The notes below the pieces were generated by a model that worked only from the letters and a program-made list of their open reading frames with translations, had not been told where the DNA came from and searched no databases. 59,600 nt of DNA. It comes from Clostridia bacterium. GTDB lineage: Bacteria; Bacillota; DSM-521; Neomoorellales; SLTJ01. Both the position numbers and the translations under genes were made by a program. Every line of letters begins with the position of its first letter. Positions within the stretch are counted from its first letter, which is position 1. Below are positions 41,804-50,435 of this stretch, piece after piece. The DNA is taken from positions 1 through 59,600 of the forward strand of contig JANLFO010000015.1 of NCBI GenBank assembly GCA_024653205.1, in the 5' to 3' direction.

Positions 41804-42832
41804 ATGAGGAAAATCAAGGCGGCAGCCGTTCTGGCACTGGTAGTCCTGCTAATAGCCGCGGCCGGGGGCTGCGGTTCTCAGCCGGCGCAACAGCAGAGCC
41901 AAACACCACCGGCGCAGGAGCCGGCCCAGCCGCAGGAACCCGTCAAGCTGGGGATCATCCAAATCGTGGAGCACCCGTCGCTGGACCAGGCGCGTAAGGG
42001 TTTCCTGGACGTGCTGGCGGAGCGCGGGTATAAAGACGGAGAGAAGCTGGCGGTAGACTACCAGAACGCTCAGGGCGACATGACCACTGCCAATACCATC
42101 GCCAAGAAGTTCGTTTCCGACCAAAAGGACCTCGTCCTGGCCATAGCCACGCCCGTGGCCCAGGCCATGGCGAACGCCACCAAGGAAATCCCCATCCTGA
42201 TTACCGCGGTGACCGACCCCGTGGCTGCGGGTCTGGTCCAGAGCCTGGAAAAGCCCAACACCAACGTGACCGGGACCACCGACATGAACCCGGTAAAGGA
42301 GCAGCTCGCCCTGTTTAAGGACCTGGACCCGCAAGCCAAGAAGATCGGTTTCATCTACAACTCCAGCGAGGTCAATTCCCGGGTACAGCTGGATATGGCC
42401 AAAGAGGCCGCCCCGGAGCTGGGCTACGAGCTGGTCGAGGCGGTGGTGACCAACTCCAGCGATGTCCTGCAGGCGGCCCGCACCCTGGCGGACAAGGTTG
42501 ACGGCATATACGTGCCCACGGACAACACCGTGGTCTCGGCCCTGGAATCGGTCATCAGTGTAGCCGAGGAGAAGGACCTGCCCCTGGTAGTGGGCGAAGG
42601 GGACAGCGTGAAGCGGGGCGGCCTGGCCACGGTGGGGATCGACTACTACCAGCTGGGGCGCCAGACCGGGGAAATGGCCATCCGCATCCTGGAGCAGGGC
42701 GCCAAGCCTCAAGACATGCCCATAGAGGCGCAGAAGGAATACCAGCTGATCCTGAACAAGAAGGCGGCGGCCAACATGGGGGTTACCCTCTCCGAGAGCC
42801 TCCTGAGCCGGGCGGCCGAGGTTTACGAGTAA
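41804..42832 (+). CDS. ABC transporter substrate-binding lipoprotein (COG2984, TrpX-like)
   Basis: A 342-residue solute-binding lipoprotein. The signal peptide has a lipobox (AAAGGC), and a Gln/Pro-rich linker leads to the periplasmic-binding fold typical of this family: VKLGIIQIVEHPSLDQARKGF, LAIATPVAQAMANATKEIPILITAVTDPVAAGLV, VPTDNTVVSALESV. ATG 41804 is chosen because AGGGGAGG precedes it and the signal peptide then starts correctly. It precedes its permease (15 nt) and ATPase. Relatives in streptococci (TrpX) are linked to tryptophan or other aromatic solutes; the real ligand is unknown. Confidence 0.88.
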   Translation: MRKIKAAAVLALVVLLIAAAGGCGSQPAQQQSQTPPAQEPAQPQEPVKLGIIQIVEHPSLDQARKGFLDVLAERGYKDGEKLAVDYQNAQGDMTTANTIAKKFVSDQKDLVLAIATPVAQAMANATKEIPILITAVTDPVAAGLVQSLEKPNTNVTGTTDMNPVKEQLALFKDLDPQAKKIGFIYNSSEVNSRVQLDMAKEAAPELGYELVEAVVTNSSDVLQAARTLADKVDGIYVPTDNTVVSALESVISVAEEKDLPLVVGEGDSVKRGGLATVGIDYYQLGRQTGEMAIRILEQGAKPQDMPIEAQKEYQLILNKKAAANMGVTLSESLLSRAAEVYE

Positions 42833-42847
42833 AGGTGTCAAGAGACC

Positions 42848-43750
42848 ATGGTCCTGGAGCTGTTCAACTTCCTGGTCAGCCCTCTGGAGCTAGGTCTGCT
42901 CTACGGGATCATGGCGTTAGGGGTTTATATTACCTTTCGCTCACTTAACTTCCCCGACCTAACGGTAGACGGCAGCCTCACCCTGGGGGCTGCCGTCGCC
43001 GCCAGCCTGGTGGCCGCGGGCCACGCGCCCTGGCTGGGCACGGTTCTGGCGCCGCTGGTGGGCGCCCTGGCCGGAGCCGCAACCGGCATACTGAACACCT
43101 ACCTGCGCATTTCGGGGCTGCTGGCCGGCATCCTCACCATGACCGCCCTTTACTCCGTGAACCTCCGCATCATGGGCCGGGCCAACATTCCCCTCCTGCG
43201 GGTGGAAACCATCTTCGATAACGCCGCCGGTCTGGGCTTGGGTCAGACGGCGCCCTTTGTGGTCTCGCTGGTGCTGGTGGCGGCGCTGGTGGCCCTGCTC
43301 TACTGGTTCCTGGAGACCGAAATGGGCATGGCCCTGCGGGCCACCGGCGACAACGAGCAGATGATCCGCAGCCAGGGCGTTAACACCGATACGGTAAAGA
43401 TCCTGGGCCTGGCCCTCTCCAACGCCCTGGTGGCCCTTTCGGGAGCCTGCGTGGCCCAGTACCAGCACTTCGCCGACATTCAAATGGGCATAGGCACCAT
43501 AATCGCCGGCCTGGCCTCGGTGATAATCGGCGAGGTGCTGTTCGGCACCCCCAGCATCTGGCGCGCGCTGATCGCGGTGGTGGGCGGCTCCTTCTTCTAC
43601 CGGCTGGTCATCGCGGTGGTGCTCTGGCTGGGCCTGCAGCCTACCGACCTCAAGCTCATGACCGCCGTGCTGGTGGCCCTGGCCCTGGCCTCCCCGCAGA
43701 TCCGGCAGTACCTGAGGGCCCGGCAGGGCGGCAGTTCCACGGCGAGGTGA
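42848..43750 (+). CDS. ABC transporter permease (COG4120, TrpY-like)
   Basis: A 300-residue permease with about 8-9 hydrophobic segments, related to the branched-chain amino acid/ribose type. Typical blocks are LLYGIMALGVYITFRSLNFPDLTVDGSLTLGAA, GMALRATGDNEQMIRSQGVNTD (the cytoplasmic coupling loop) and GIGTIIAGLASVIIGEVLFG. It forms the channel for the preceding binding protein. Its TGA overlaps the ATPase GTG (GTGA), so the two are coupled. AAAGGTG lies upstream of its ATG. Confidence 0.9.
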   Translation: MVLELFNFLVSPLELGLLYGIMALGVYITFRSLNFPDLTVDGSLTLGAAVAASLVAAGHAPWLGTVLAPLVGALAGAATGILNTYLRISGLLAGILTMTALYSVNLRIMGRANIPLLRVETIFDNAAGLGLGQTAPFVVSLVLVAALVALLYWFLETEMGMALRATGDNEQMIRSQGVNTDTVKILGLALSNALVALSGACVAQYQHFADIQMGIGTIIAGLASVIIGEVLFGTPSIWRALIAVVGGSFFYRLVIAVVLWLGLQPTDLKLMTAVLVALALASPQIRQYLRARQGGSSTAR

Positions 43751-44544
43751 AACCGTTGCTGGAAATCAGGCGGGTAAACAAGATCTTCAACCCCGGCACG
43801 GTCAACGAACGTCCGGCCCTGCTGGACATCGATCTGGAGGTGCCGTCCGGGGACTTCATCACCATCATCGGCAGCAACGGGGCGGGCAAGTCCACCCTCT
43901 TAAACGTGATTGCCGGCGTCTATCCCCCCGACAGCGGGAACATACGCCTGGACGGCCAGGACATCACCGCCTGGCCGGAGCACCGCCGGGCCCAGTACGT
44001 GGGCCGGGTCTTCCAGGACCCGCTCCTGGGCACCGCCGGCAGCATGACCGTGGAGGAGAACCTGGCCCTGGCCCTGCGGCGCGGGCAGAGGAAGCGGCTG
44101 GTGCGCGGGGTGACCACTGCCGACCGGACTCTCTTCCGCGAGCGCCTGGCCGAACTGGGCCTCGGCCTGGAGAACCGCCTCCAGGACAAGGTGCGGCTGC
44201 TCTCCGGCGGCCAGCGCCAGGCCCTCACCCTGCTCATGGCCACGCTGAAGAAGCCCCAACTGCTCCTGCTGGACGAACACACCGCCGCCCTGGACCCCAA
44301 GACGGCGGAGGTAATCCTGGACCTCACCCTCAAGCTGGTGGCCGAGCACCGGCTCACCACCCTCATGGTTACCCACAACCTGGCCCAGGCCCTTAAAGCC
44401 GGAAACCGCACCCTGATGATGGACGAGGGCCGCATAGTCCTGGACCTCAACGGGGAACAGAAGCGGCGCACCACGGTTTCCGACCTGCTCGCCCTCTTCG
44501 AGCGCCGGGGCGTCCTGTCCGACCGCGTACTCCTGGCCAACTAG
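43747..44544 (+). CDS. ABC transporter ATP-binding protein (COG1101, TrpZ-like)
   Basis: A 265-residue ATPase. Walker A is GSNGAGKST, the signature LSGGQRQAL and Walker B LLLLDEHTAALD; the switch His lies in MVTHNLAQAL. The Glu-His after the Walker B Asp (DEH rather than DEP) is usual in this COG1101 group. Start GTG 43747 overlaps the permease stop. It completes the three-gene transporter. No extra gene follows before the extended -10 promoter at 44571. Confidence 0.92.
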   Translation: MKPLLEIRRVNKIFNPGTVNERPALLDIDLEVPSGDFITIIGSNGAGKSTLLNVIAGVYPPDSGNIRLDGQDITAWPEHRRAQYVGRVFQDPLLGTAGSMTVEENLALALRRGQRKRLVRGVTTADRTLFRERLAELGLGLENRLQDKVRLLSGGQRQALTLLMATLKKPQLLLLDEHTAALDPKTAEVILDLTLKLVAEHRLTTLMVTHNLAQALKAGNRTLMMDEGRIVLDLNGEQKRRTTVSDLLALFERRGVLSDRVLLAN

Positions 44545-44570
44545 CCGCGCTACGCTCCTTCTTGTTTCCA

Positions 44571-44579
44571 TGGTATAAT
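44571..44579 (+). promoter_or_regulatory. Extended -10 promoter of the HEPN/nucleotidyltransferase unit
   Basis: TGGTATAAT (44571-44579) is an exact extended -10 (TGnTATAAT). No good -35 is visible. The HEPN GTG follows about 100 nt on, preceded by GAGGGG. Confidence 0.6.
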
Positions 44580-44681
44580 CAAGACAGGGTTTAGGCTCGC
44601 TGATGACCAAACTCGGATATGGCGCGGACAATGCCGGCGCCGGCTAAGACACGGCGAAGGCCCGAAACGAGGGGTTTTAAC

Positions 44682-44953
44682 GTGGCCAATCGAGCGCGCG
44701 ACTGGCTCGAGCAGGCTCTAAGGGATCTGGCCCAGGCCGAGGACTCCCGGAAGGCGGGCCGGCACGAGTGGGCCTGCTTCGCCGCCCAGCAGGCGGCGGA
44801 AAAAGCGGTAAAGGCCTTTTTTATATACCGGCGCGCTACCCCAACAGTCACCCGACAGGGCCACCGTTCGAGCACTATGGCCCCCTGCAAAGCGGGGAGG
44901 CGATAAGCTTTGCCGGGGAGATCATCGAGTTCGTACGTTCGAAAATGGCCTAA
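44682..44953 (+). pseudogene. HEPN-domain gene with internal deletion and frameshift
   Basis: From GTG 44682 (GAGGGG 8 nt upstream) the frame codes for the HEPN start (RARDWLEQALRDLAQAEDSRKAGRHEWACFAAQQAAEKAVKA in pieces). At a T6 run (44817-44822) it continues wrongly, while another frame gives the HEPN end FYIPARYPNSHPTGPPFEHY...EIIEFVRSKMA, stopping at 44953. About 35 residues of the middle, including the usual RxxxxH-type region, are absent. So the minimal ribonuclease-like toxin is probably dead. Its nucleotidyltransferase partner overlaps it. Confidence 0.75.
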
Positions 44954-45326
44954 TGCCCGCGAGGTAGACGCGGCGGCTCGCCGCTGGGCGATGGCGCTTG
45001 CTCGCTCCCGGCCGGAGGTACTGGAAATCGGCTATTTTGGTTCCTATGCCCGCGGCGACTGGGGGCCGGGGAGCGACCTTGACCTGGTGGTCATAGTAGC
45101 CAGCTCTCCCCTTCCTTTTGAGCGCCGGGCGGCAGAAATCGACGCTACCAACCTCCCCGTCCCTGCCGATCTCTTGGTGTATACGCAACAGGAGTGGCAG
45201 GCACTGAGGAAACGCAGCCCGCACTTTGCCAGGACCCTCCGCCGGGAGATCGTGTGGCTCTTTCACCGCCCCGCTACCCGCAAACCTGACACCGGCCCGG
45301 ACACGGTACCCGGCTGCTACTCGTAG
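44910..45326 (+). CDS. MNT-type nucleotidyltransferase (antitoxin of HEPN pair)
   Basis: A 138-residue minimal nucleotidyltransferase. The signature GYFGSYARGDWGPGSDLDLVV has the GS...DxD catalytic pattern. MNT proteins neutralise HEPN toxins by adenylylating a tyrosine. TTG 44910 is taken as the start because GGGGAGG lies 9 nt upstream and no other start fits the frame before the conserved region; the first about 20 residues overlap the HEPN end in another frame. The domain itself looks intact although its toxin is broken. It ends in a 10-nt tail-to-tail overlap with the MacB-like permease gene. Confidence 0.72.
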   Translation: MPGRSSSSYVRKWPNAREVDAAARRWAMALARSRPEVLEIGYFGSYARGDWGPGSDLDLVVIVASSPLPFERRAAEIDATNLPVPADLLVYTQQEWQALRKRSPHFARTLRREIVWLFHRPATRKPDTGPDTVPGCYS

Positions 45327-46531
45327 CGCAGGGCTACCGCCGGCTGCAGGCCCGCCGCCCGCCGCGCCGGGTAAAGACCGAAGAAGATCCCTACCGCCAG
45401 GGCGAAGGCCAGGCCCAGCAGAACGGATGAGGGCTTGATCAGCGCCGAGGTGCCCGCGAACTGCCCCAGGCCGTAGGCGCCCGCTATCCCCAAGGCTATC
45501 CCGGCGGCGCCTCCCACCAGGGATAGCACCAGCGACTCCAGCAGAAACTGCAGGAGCACGTCCCGCCTCCGCGCTCCCACCGCCAGACGGATGCCGATCT
45601 CCCTCGTGCGCTCGGCCACGCCGATCAGCATCACGTTCATTATGCCTATACCCCCCACTACCAGGGAGATAGCGGCTATCCCGGCCAGGAACAGGGTGAT
45701 CATGCCCATCGTCTGGTTAAGAGAGGAAAGCACGGTGGCCTGGTTCATGACGTTAAAGTCGTCTTCCTCGCCTTCCGCCAGCCGGTGAGACTGGCGCATC
45801 AGCGCCGTAACCTGGGCCTGCAGGGCGTCCATGACCTCCCGGCTGCGGGCGGCGATGTAAATGCTGCTCAGCCCGCCCCGACCGAGCCGCGCCTGAAAGG
45901 TGTTGAGGGGCACGAGAACCTGGCTGTCGGTGGAGCCGAACCCTTCCTGCCCCTTGGCCTCCATCACGCCGATCACGGTGAAGCTCATGCCCTCGATCTT
46001 GACCTTCTGCCCCACCGGGCTGGCCTCGCCGAAGAGGTCGCCGGCCACCTGGGCGCCCAGCACCGCCACATGCCGCCGGCCCTCGAGGTGGGTCTGGTCG
46101 AAGAAGCTGCCCTGGTCGGGGTAGCTGTTGCGTACGCTCATGTACTCCGGCGTGGTACCCACAATCCGGGCCATGGTGTTGGCGTTCTGGTACTTGACCT
46201 GCCCCATCCGCGAGGCTTCGGGCGCTATCCCCGCCACCAGGCCGGGGTCCAGCCGCTGGCTCAGCAACTCGAAGTCGTCCTGGGTAAGCTGGCCCTGCCC
46301 GCCCACCACCACGCTGCCGCTGGCCCGAATGTACCCGGGCATGACGGTTATCAGGTTGGCCCCCATTTCCGTGAACTGCTGCGTCACCCGGGCGGAAAGC
46401 CCTTCTCCCAGGCCCACCAGGGCGATAATGGCCGCCACCCCGATCACCACCCCCAGGGCGGTGAGCAGACTCCGTGTCCGATTCACGCTCAGGCTCTTCA
46501 CGGCGGTCAGAAGGGCGTCCCAGAAGCTCAT
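45317..46531 (-). CDS. MacB-type ABC export permease
   Basis: A 404-residue permease with one N-terminal and three C-terminal membrane helices (about residues 20-45, 280-305, 330-360, 370-395) around a large extracytoplasmic MacB_PCD domain (about 50-240). Family motifs: SLSVNRTRSLLTALGVVIGVAAIIALVGLGEG, GIGIMNVMLIGVAERTREIGIRLAVGARRRDVLLQFLLESL (in pieces) and LYPARRAAGLQPAVALRYE. It works with the upstream ATPase and adaptor to pump antimicrobial peptides or other substrates outward. Its ATG overlaps the ATPase stop (ATGA). Confidence 0.92.
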   Translation of the reverse strand: MSFWDALLTAVKSLSVNRTRSLLTALGVVIGVAAIIALVGLGEGLSARVTQQFTEMGANLITVMPGYIRASGSVVVGGQGQLTQDDFELLSQRLDPGLVAGIAPEASRMGQVKYQNANTMARIVGTTPEYMSVRNSYPDQGSFFDQTHLEGRRHVAVLGAQVAGDLFGEASPVGQKVKIEGMSFTVIGVMEAKGQEGFGSTDSQVLVPLNTFQARLGRGGLSSIYIAARSREVMDALQAQVTALMRQSHRLAEGEEDDFNVMNQATVLSSLNQTMGMITLFLAGIAAISLVVGGIGIMNVMLIGVAERTREIGIRLAVGARRRDVLLQFLLESLVLSLVGGAAGIALGIAGAYGLGQFAGTSALIKPSSVLLGLAFALAVGIFFGLYPARRAAGLQPAVALRYE

Positions 46532-47208
46532 CGGCGTTCATCCCCCACTATCTTCCCGTCCCGCATCCTGAGGACCCGCCGGGCGTAGGCGGCGATGTCC
46601 GCCTCGTGCGTGACCAGGATAATGGTCTTGCCCTCGGCGTTGAGTTCGGAGAAGATCTCCATGATCCGGGCGCTGGTGGCGCTGTCCAGGTTCCCGGTGG
46701 GCTCGTCGGCCAGGATGAGCACCGGGTCGTTCACCAGGGCCCGGGCGATGCTCACCAGCTGCTGCTGGCCTCCGGAAAGCTCGGCCGGGCTGTGGTCGGC
46801 CCGGTGGGCCATACCCACCCGCTCCAGGACTTCCCGGGCGCGGCGGCGGCGCTCGCGCGCGCCGACTCCGGCGTAGACCAGGGGCAGCTCCACGTTCTCC
46901 ACCGCGGTCAGGCGGGGAATGAGGTTGAAGGCCTGGAACACAAAGCCCACGTACCTCCCCCTCAGCCGCGCCAGCTCACCGTCGCCCAGCTCCGTGACCT
47001 CCACGCCGTTCAGGCGGTAGGTGCCGGCGTCGGCCCGATCCAGGCACCCCAGCACGTGCATCATGGTGGTCTTGCCGCAGCCCGAGGGCCCCATGATGGC
47101 CAGGAACTCCCCCGCCTCTACCTCAAAGGACACGCCGTCTACCGCCCGCACCTCGGTCTCCCCCATGCGGTAGGTGCGGACCAGCTCTCTCACCTCGATC
47201 TGGGTCAT
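46528..47208 (-). CDS. MacB-type ABC exporter ATPase (LolD-like)
   Basis: A 226-residue ATPase with Walker A GPSGCGKT, signature LSGGQQQ, Walker [13 protein letters not shown] and a switch His in VTHEAD. The usual Arg after the third Gln (SGGQQQRVAIARAL) is replaced: it reads [11 protein letters not shown], a change at a position often contacting the other monomer. ATG 47208 is chosen because GGGAGGGTGG lies upstream; the longer frame overlaps the adaptor gene. It is the middle gene of the adaptor-ATPase-permease set. Confidence 0.91.
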   Translation of the reverse strand: MTQIEVRELVRTYRMGETEVRAVDGVSFEVEAGEFLAIMGPSGCGKTTMMHVLGCLDRADAGTYRLNGVEVTELGDGELARLRGRYVGFVFQAFNLIPRLTAVENVELPLVYAGVGARERRRRAREVLERVGMAHRADHSPAELSGGQQQLVSIARALVNDPVLILADEPTGNLDSATSARIMEIFSELNAEGKTIILVTHEADIAAYARRVLRMRDGKIVGDERR

Positions 47209-47227
47209 ATCCGCGGCCACCCTCCCG

Positions 47228-48553
47228 TCACCGGGGCGGTGGTCCGCCCGGTCCCATAAGGAAGACGCCCTGCCGCCGCGAGGAGCCGGCTTGGGAGGTA
47301 GTCGTGGCGGCACCGGTGCCCGCCGACGTAGTGAGCACTACCGTGGCGCCTTCCTGGAGGCCCTGCGTCACCACCGCGTTAACCCCGTCGTCCGCTCCCA
47401 GCTTCACCCGGGCCGGGCGGGGCTGACCGTTCTCCATGACCATCACCACGGCCTCCTCGCCCCGGCGCTGCACCGCCGCCAGGGGCACCAGCAGCACGTT
47501 CTCCTCGCGGCTCACGATTATCTCCCCGTCGGCGGTCATGCCGGAGTGGATCTTGCCCTCGGAGTTGGGCACCTCTACCTCGATCTTAAAGATGGAAATA
47601 TTGTTCTGCTGCTCGGCCTGCGGCGAAACCCGCAGCACGCTGCCCCTGAAGCTCTCGTCCGGGTAGGCCTCCAGAGACACCTCCACTTCCTGGCCCGCCT
47701 TTACCTTGGGCACGTCAGTCTCATCCACCTGCAGGGTGAGCAGCATGGTGCCGGTATCGGCCAGCACCAGCAGCTGGGCGTTCTTCTGCACCTCCTGGCC
47801 GGCCTCCACGGCCACACTCGTCACCACCCCGGCAAAGGGCGCCTTGATCACCGACTTCTCCAGGTCCGCCTGCAACTCCTTGAGGTCGGACTGCGCCTTC
47901 TGCACCGCCAGTTCGGCCTTCCTCACCGTAAGCCCGGCCTGGGCCTCGGCCACCTCCTGGTCCGCGGCCAGGGCTTCGAGGGTCCGCTTGGCGTCCGCGT
48001 AGGCCAACTCGGCTTTCTCGGCGGCCTCTTCGTCGGCCTCCAGCTCGGCGGCAGAAACTGCCTCGGCCGCATAAAGCGTCCGGGAGCGCTCCAGCTCCTT
48101 CTGCGCGGCGGCGAGGTTGAGTTCGGCCGTGCGCAGGGAAGACTCCGCCTGGGCCAGTTCCTCCCGGGCCTTCTGCTCCTGCGAGGCGGCGCTCAGCCTG
48201 GCCTCCTCCAGCTGCAGCCGGGCGGTCTCGAGAGCCTGCTCCGCCTCCTCCACCTGCTGCCGCAGGTCGGAGTCGTCCATCCAGGCCAGGGGATCGCCCT
48301 CGGCCACCACCGTGCCCGGCTCCACCACCTTCTTCACGATGCCCTCCCAGGGCGCCAGCATTTCCTGCTCCCTTCCCGGGCTGAAGGTGCCGCTGCCCGG
48401 CACGGTAACCGCCAGCGTTCCGCGGGTCACCGTGGCCGTGCGCACCTGCGCAGCGGCGGTCTTGGCCTCCCGGCCGTGGTAGTACCACCACACCCCGCCC
48501 ACCAAGGCAGCCACCCCGACGGCGGCAATCAAGGCCCAGTGCCAGCGTCGCAT
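47228..48553 (-). CDS. Membrane-fusion (HlyD/RND-type) adaptor protein
   Basis: A 441-residue protein with one N-terminal membrane anchor, a lipoyl-like half (TATVTRGTLAVTVPGSGTFSPG), and a long alpha-helical hairpin of heptads (about residues 95-245; EEAEQALETARLQLEEA). The second half lipoyl/beta-barrel has IKAPFAGVVTSVAVEAGQEV and LLTLQVDETDVPKVKAGQEVEVS. It bridges the permease and the outer layer; in Gram-positives it likely gates peptide efflux. It lies 19 nt before the ATPase. First gene of the export operon. Confidence 0.9.
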   Translation of the reverse strand: MRRWHWALIAAVGVAALVGGVWWYYHGREAKTAAAQVRTATVTRGTLAVTVPGSGTFSPGREQEMLAPWEGIVKKVVEPGTVVAEGDPLAWMDDSDLRQQVEEAEQALETARLQLEEARLSAASQEQKAREELAQAESSLRTAELNLAAAQKELERSRTLYAAEAVSAAELEADEEAAEKAELAYADAKRTLEALAADQEVAEAQAGLTVRKAELAVQKAQSDLKELQADLEKSVIKAPFAGVVTSVAVEAGQEVQKNAQLLVLADTGTMLLTLQVDETDVPKVKAGQEVEVSLEAYPDESFRGSVLRVSPQAEQQNNISIFKIEVEVPNSEGKIHSGMTADGEIIVSREENVLLVPLAAVQRRGEEAVVMVMENGQPRPARVKLGADDGVNAVVTQGLQEGATVVLTTSAGTGAATTTSQAGSSRRQGVFLMGPGGPPPR

Positions 48554-48831
48554 TGTCTCGCCTCACTTCCGTTTTTCCGGACAGATTCCGGATGCTTCCT
48601 CCGGTCGGCAGAATTATACGGCGGGAATCTGAGAAGTACCTGAAAAAGCAAGAAGAGAACCTGGCGGTAAGACAAACTTTCTCACCCGTGGGACCGTCGC
48701 TTTAATGGAACCCGGGAACCCGCCCTTTAGAAGGTAGTGGTGTCGTATATACCAACTTAGTATTGAACAGCATTTAGGATTCGCTATATCTTCTATCGGG
48801 ACAATTCCCTGAACCTCTAAACGGTCCTATC
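48554..48831. other. Intergenic region of falling GC content, no gene seen
   Basis: From about 48610 the sequence becomes AT-richer than its surroundings and stays so through the two tiny membrane genes to about 49180. Short motifs (GTATATACC, TATATCTTC) are AT-rich, but no promoter pair, RNA or terminator could be supported. Confidence 0.5.
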
Positions 48832-49059
48832 CTATTTTGCTGTTCTGTTACGATATACAAACAGAGTAATTGTATTTAAAATGACGGTAACGCTAAGAAG
48901 AACTGCTGAAACAAACGCCACAGCACCCCTTGTGTCCATAAGTGCAGACCAGTCCTCAATCTTTACCAGAAAATAGCCATAAATAATCTGAAGCCATAGC
49001 GAAATAGCACAAGCACTGATGCTTATAATGGAAAGAGTGGCCCAATTGCTATGGTCCAT
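48832..49059 (-). CDS. Small two-helix membrane protein, AT-rich gene
   Basis: A 75-residue protein starting MDHSNWATLSI with two hydrophobic segments (about residues 9-32 and 45-66) joined by a short acidic loop (KIEDWSALMD) and a basic tail (YRNRTAK). No family recognised. ATG 49059 lies within the last 11 nt of the upstream 32-residue gene, giving coupled translation; the longer TTG frame at 49104 would overlap that gene. Base composition is much lower in GC than the flanks, which suggests recent transfer. Confidence 0.6.
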   Translation of the reverse strand: MDHSNWATLSIISISACAISLWLQIIYGYFLVKIEDWSALMDTRGAVAFVSAVLLSVTVILNTITLFVYRNRTAK

Positions 49060-49147
49060 GCTTTTTATCTCGCATGAGATTAACAACAGGAAGTATCCAA
49101 GCAATTAAACCGAACACGAGGCTAGCAAAATTAAGCCAAGTACTCAT
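49049..49147 (-). CDS. 32-residue single-helix membrane peptide
   Basis: A well-formed tiny gene. AAGGAG lies 7 nt before ATG 49147. The product has one helix (LNFASLVFGLIAWILPVVNLM) and the basic tail RDKKHG, and ends in TAG. Its last bases overlap the start of the 75-residue membrane gene. The pair resembles small phage/plasmid-type or peptide-immunity membrane genes, but no family was identified. Confidence 0.65.
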   Translation of the reverse strand: MSTWLNFASLVFGLIAWILPVVNLMRDKKHGP

Positions 49148-49248
49148 AATATGCTCCTTATATGATAAGCAGAGTTATTTTTCTTATCCGGTCCGCTTCA
49201 AAGCCGCAGGCCGAAGGTGCGTGACCAGGACCACCCCGGGCTTTCGCC

Positions 49249-50133
49249 CTACAGGGTTTCCGCCAGCCTCCTGAGGTCCTCGGCCAGCCCGGAAAGGGCC
49301 TGGGAGCCGGCGGCCATTTCCTGCGTTGAAGCTGAAAGCTCCTGTCCCAAAGCCGCAACTTCGTTGACCTTCTGGCTTGCCGCCTGCACTGCCTGGCGAA
49401 CCTCTTTCAGCACCTGCCGGATGTCCTCCACCGCCGCCGCGCTGTCGTTGGCCAGCTTGCGAATTGACTCCGCCACCACCGAAAACCCCCGCCCGTACTG
49501 ACCCGCATGGGCGGCTTCGATGGCGGCGTTGAGACCCAGGAGGTTGGAGGTGGAGGCTACGGAGTTGATGAACTCCAGGACCTTGCCCGTCCGCTCAATG
49601 AGACCGCCGATGCCGGAGAAGAGTTCGACCAGGTCGGCCTGGTGGCGCGCCAGGGCCTGGGAGGCGGCAGCCACCTGCTGGGTGGACGCCGCGCTTTCCT
49701 GGGCCAGCCCCGAAAGGCGGTTCGCCATGTCCATGACTTTCGTCTGGGTTTCCACACTCACCCCCAGGGAAATGGCTCCGACTACCGTTCCGGCCTCATC
49801 CTTCACCGGCACGGCCACCGCCCGAATCTCCACCCCGTACGCTTCCTTCGGAACCCTGACCATTACCCTTTCCCCGGACTGTATGGCCCGGTAAAGGGAC
49901 CCCTGTTTGGAGATCGCCTTGCCCACGACCTCCCGGTCGTCCTCGCGCATCCTCAACCTCTGGCCGCTCAAATGGTACAGAAACTTTTCCCGATCGCAGA
50001 CTCCAATCATGCACTCCTGGACCTGAAGCTCCTGAATGTACGGTACCGCCCGTATGAGACAGTCCAACACGGTATGTTCCTGCGTCGATGCTTCCGAAAC
50101 GGCCGCTCGTTCCTCGTAAGCCGTCACCGCCAT
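49249..50133 (-). CDS. Soluble methyl-accepting chemotaxis-type protein
   Basis: A cytosolic receptor of about 294 residues without membrane helices. The N-terminal sensor (about residues 20-150; [24 protein letters not shown] and [22 protein letters not shown]) resembles a PAS/heme- or diguanylate-cyclase-sensor-like domain. The C-terminal signalling part has the hairpin [39 protein letters not shown], with LG for the usual LA and H for R in the tip. The signalling region is short, so it may talk to CheA/CheW only weakly. Start ATG 50133 (GTG 50127 possible). Confidence 0.8.
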   Translation of the reverse strand: MAVTAYEERAAVSEASTQEHTVLDCLIRAVPYIQELQVQECMIGVCDREKFLYHLSGQRLRMREDDREVVGKAISKQGSLYRAIQSGERVMVRVPKEAYGVEIRAVAVPVKDEAGTVVGAISLGVSVETQTKVMDMANRLSGLAQESAASTQQVAAASQALARHQADLVELFSGIGGLIERTGKVLEFINSVASTSNLLGLNAAIEAAHAGQYGRGFSVVAESIRKLANDSAAAVEDIRQVLKEVRQAVQAASQKVNEVAALGQELSASTQEMAAGSQALSGLAEDLRRLAETL

Positions 50134-50371
50134 CCCCCCTGTCGTGTATAGTGCTGGTCGCACATCCTGCGGGCCGCTCACATTGCCGCCTGCGGTCACA
50201 TCGAGGCGGCTGCGGTCTCAACGGGCGCCTCTTCCTGTACCGCAGCCCTGGAATCCTTCGCCACCGGCACAGGAACATCCTGCCGGCCCGGCCGCCCGCC
50301 TGGCCGGACGACCTGCCGATCCAAAAAGGTCCGGGGTCGATACCCACCCCACTTTTTTCCGTGGTCCGCCC

Positions 50372-50398
50372 TTCAGTTCTGGCCGCGCCGGCCGATGT
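50372..50398 (+). promoter_or_regulatory. SigD (flagellar sigma-28) promoter candidate of fliD
   Basis: GCCGATGT (50391-50398) matches 7 of 8 bases of the GCCGATAT -10. A 15-nt spacer separates it from TTCA (50372-50375), a 2-of-4 match to TAAA. It lies 37 nt before the fliD GTG, consistent with late-flagellar control. The -35 match is poor. Confidence 0.5.
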
Positions 50399-50435
50399 AG
50401 GCAGATAGAGAACCAGAAACGGGGGTGCCTTTCGC

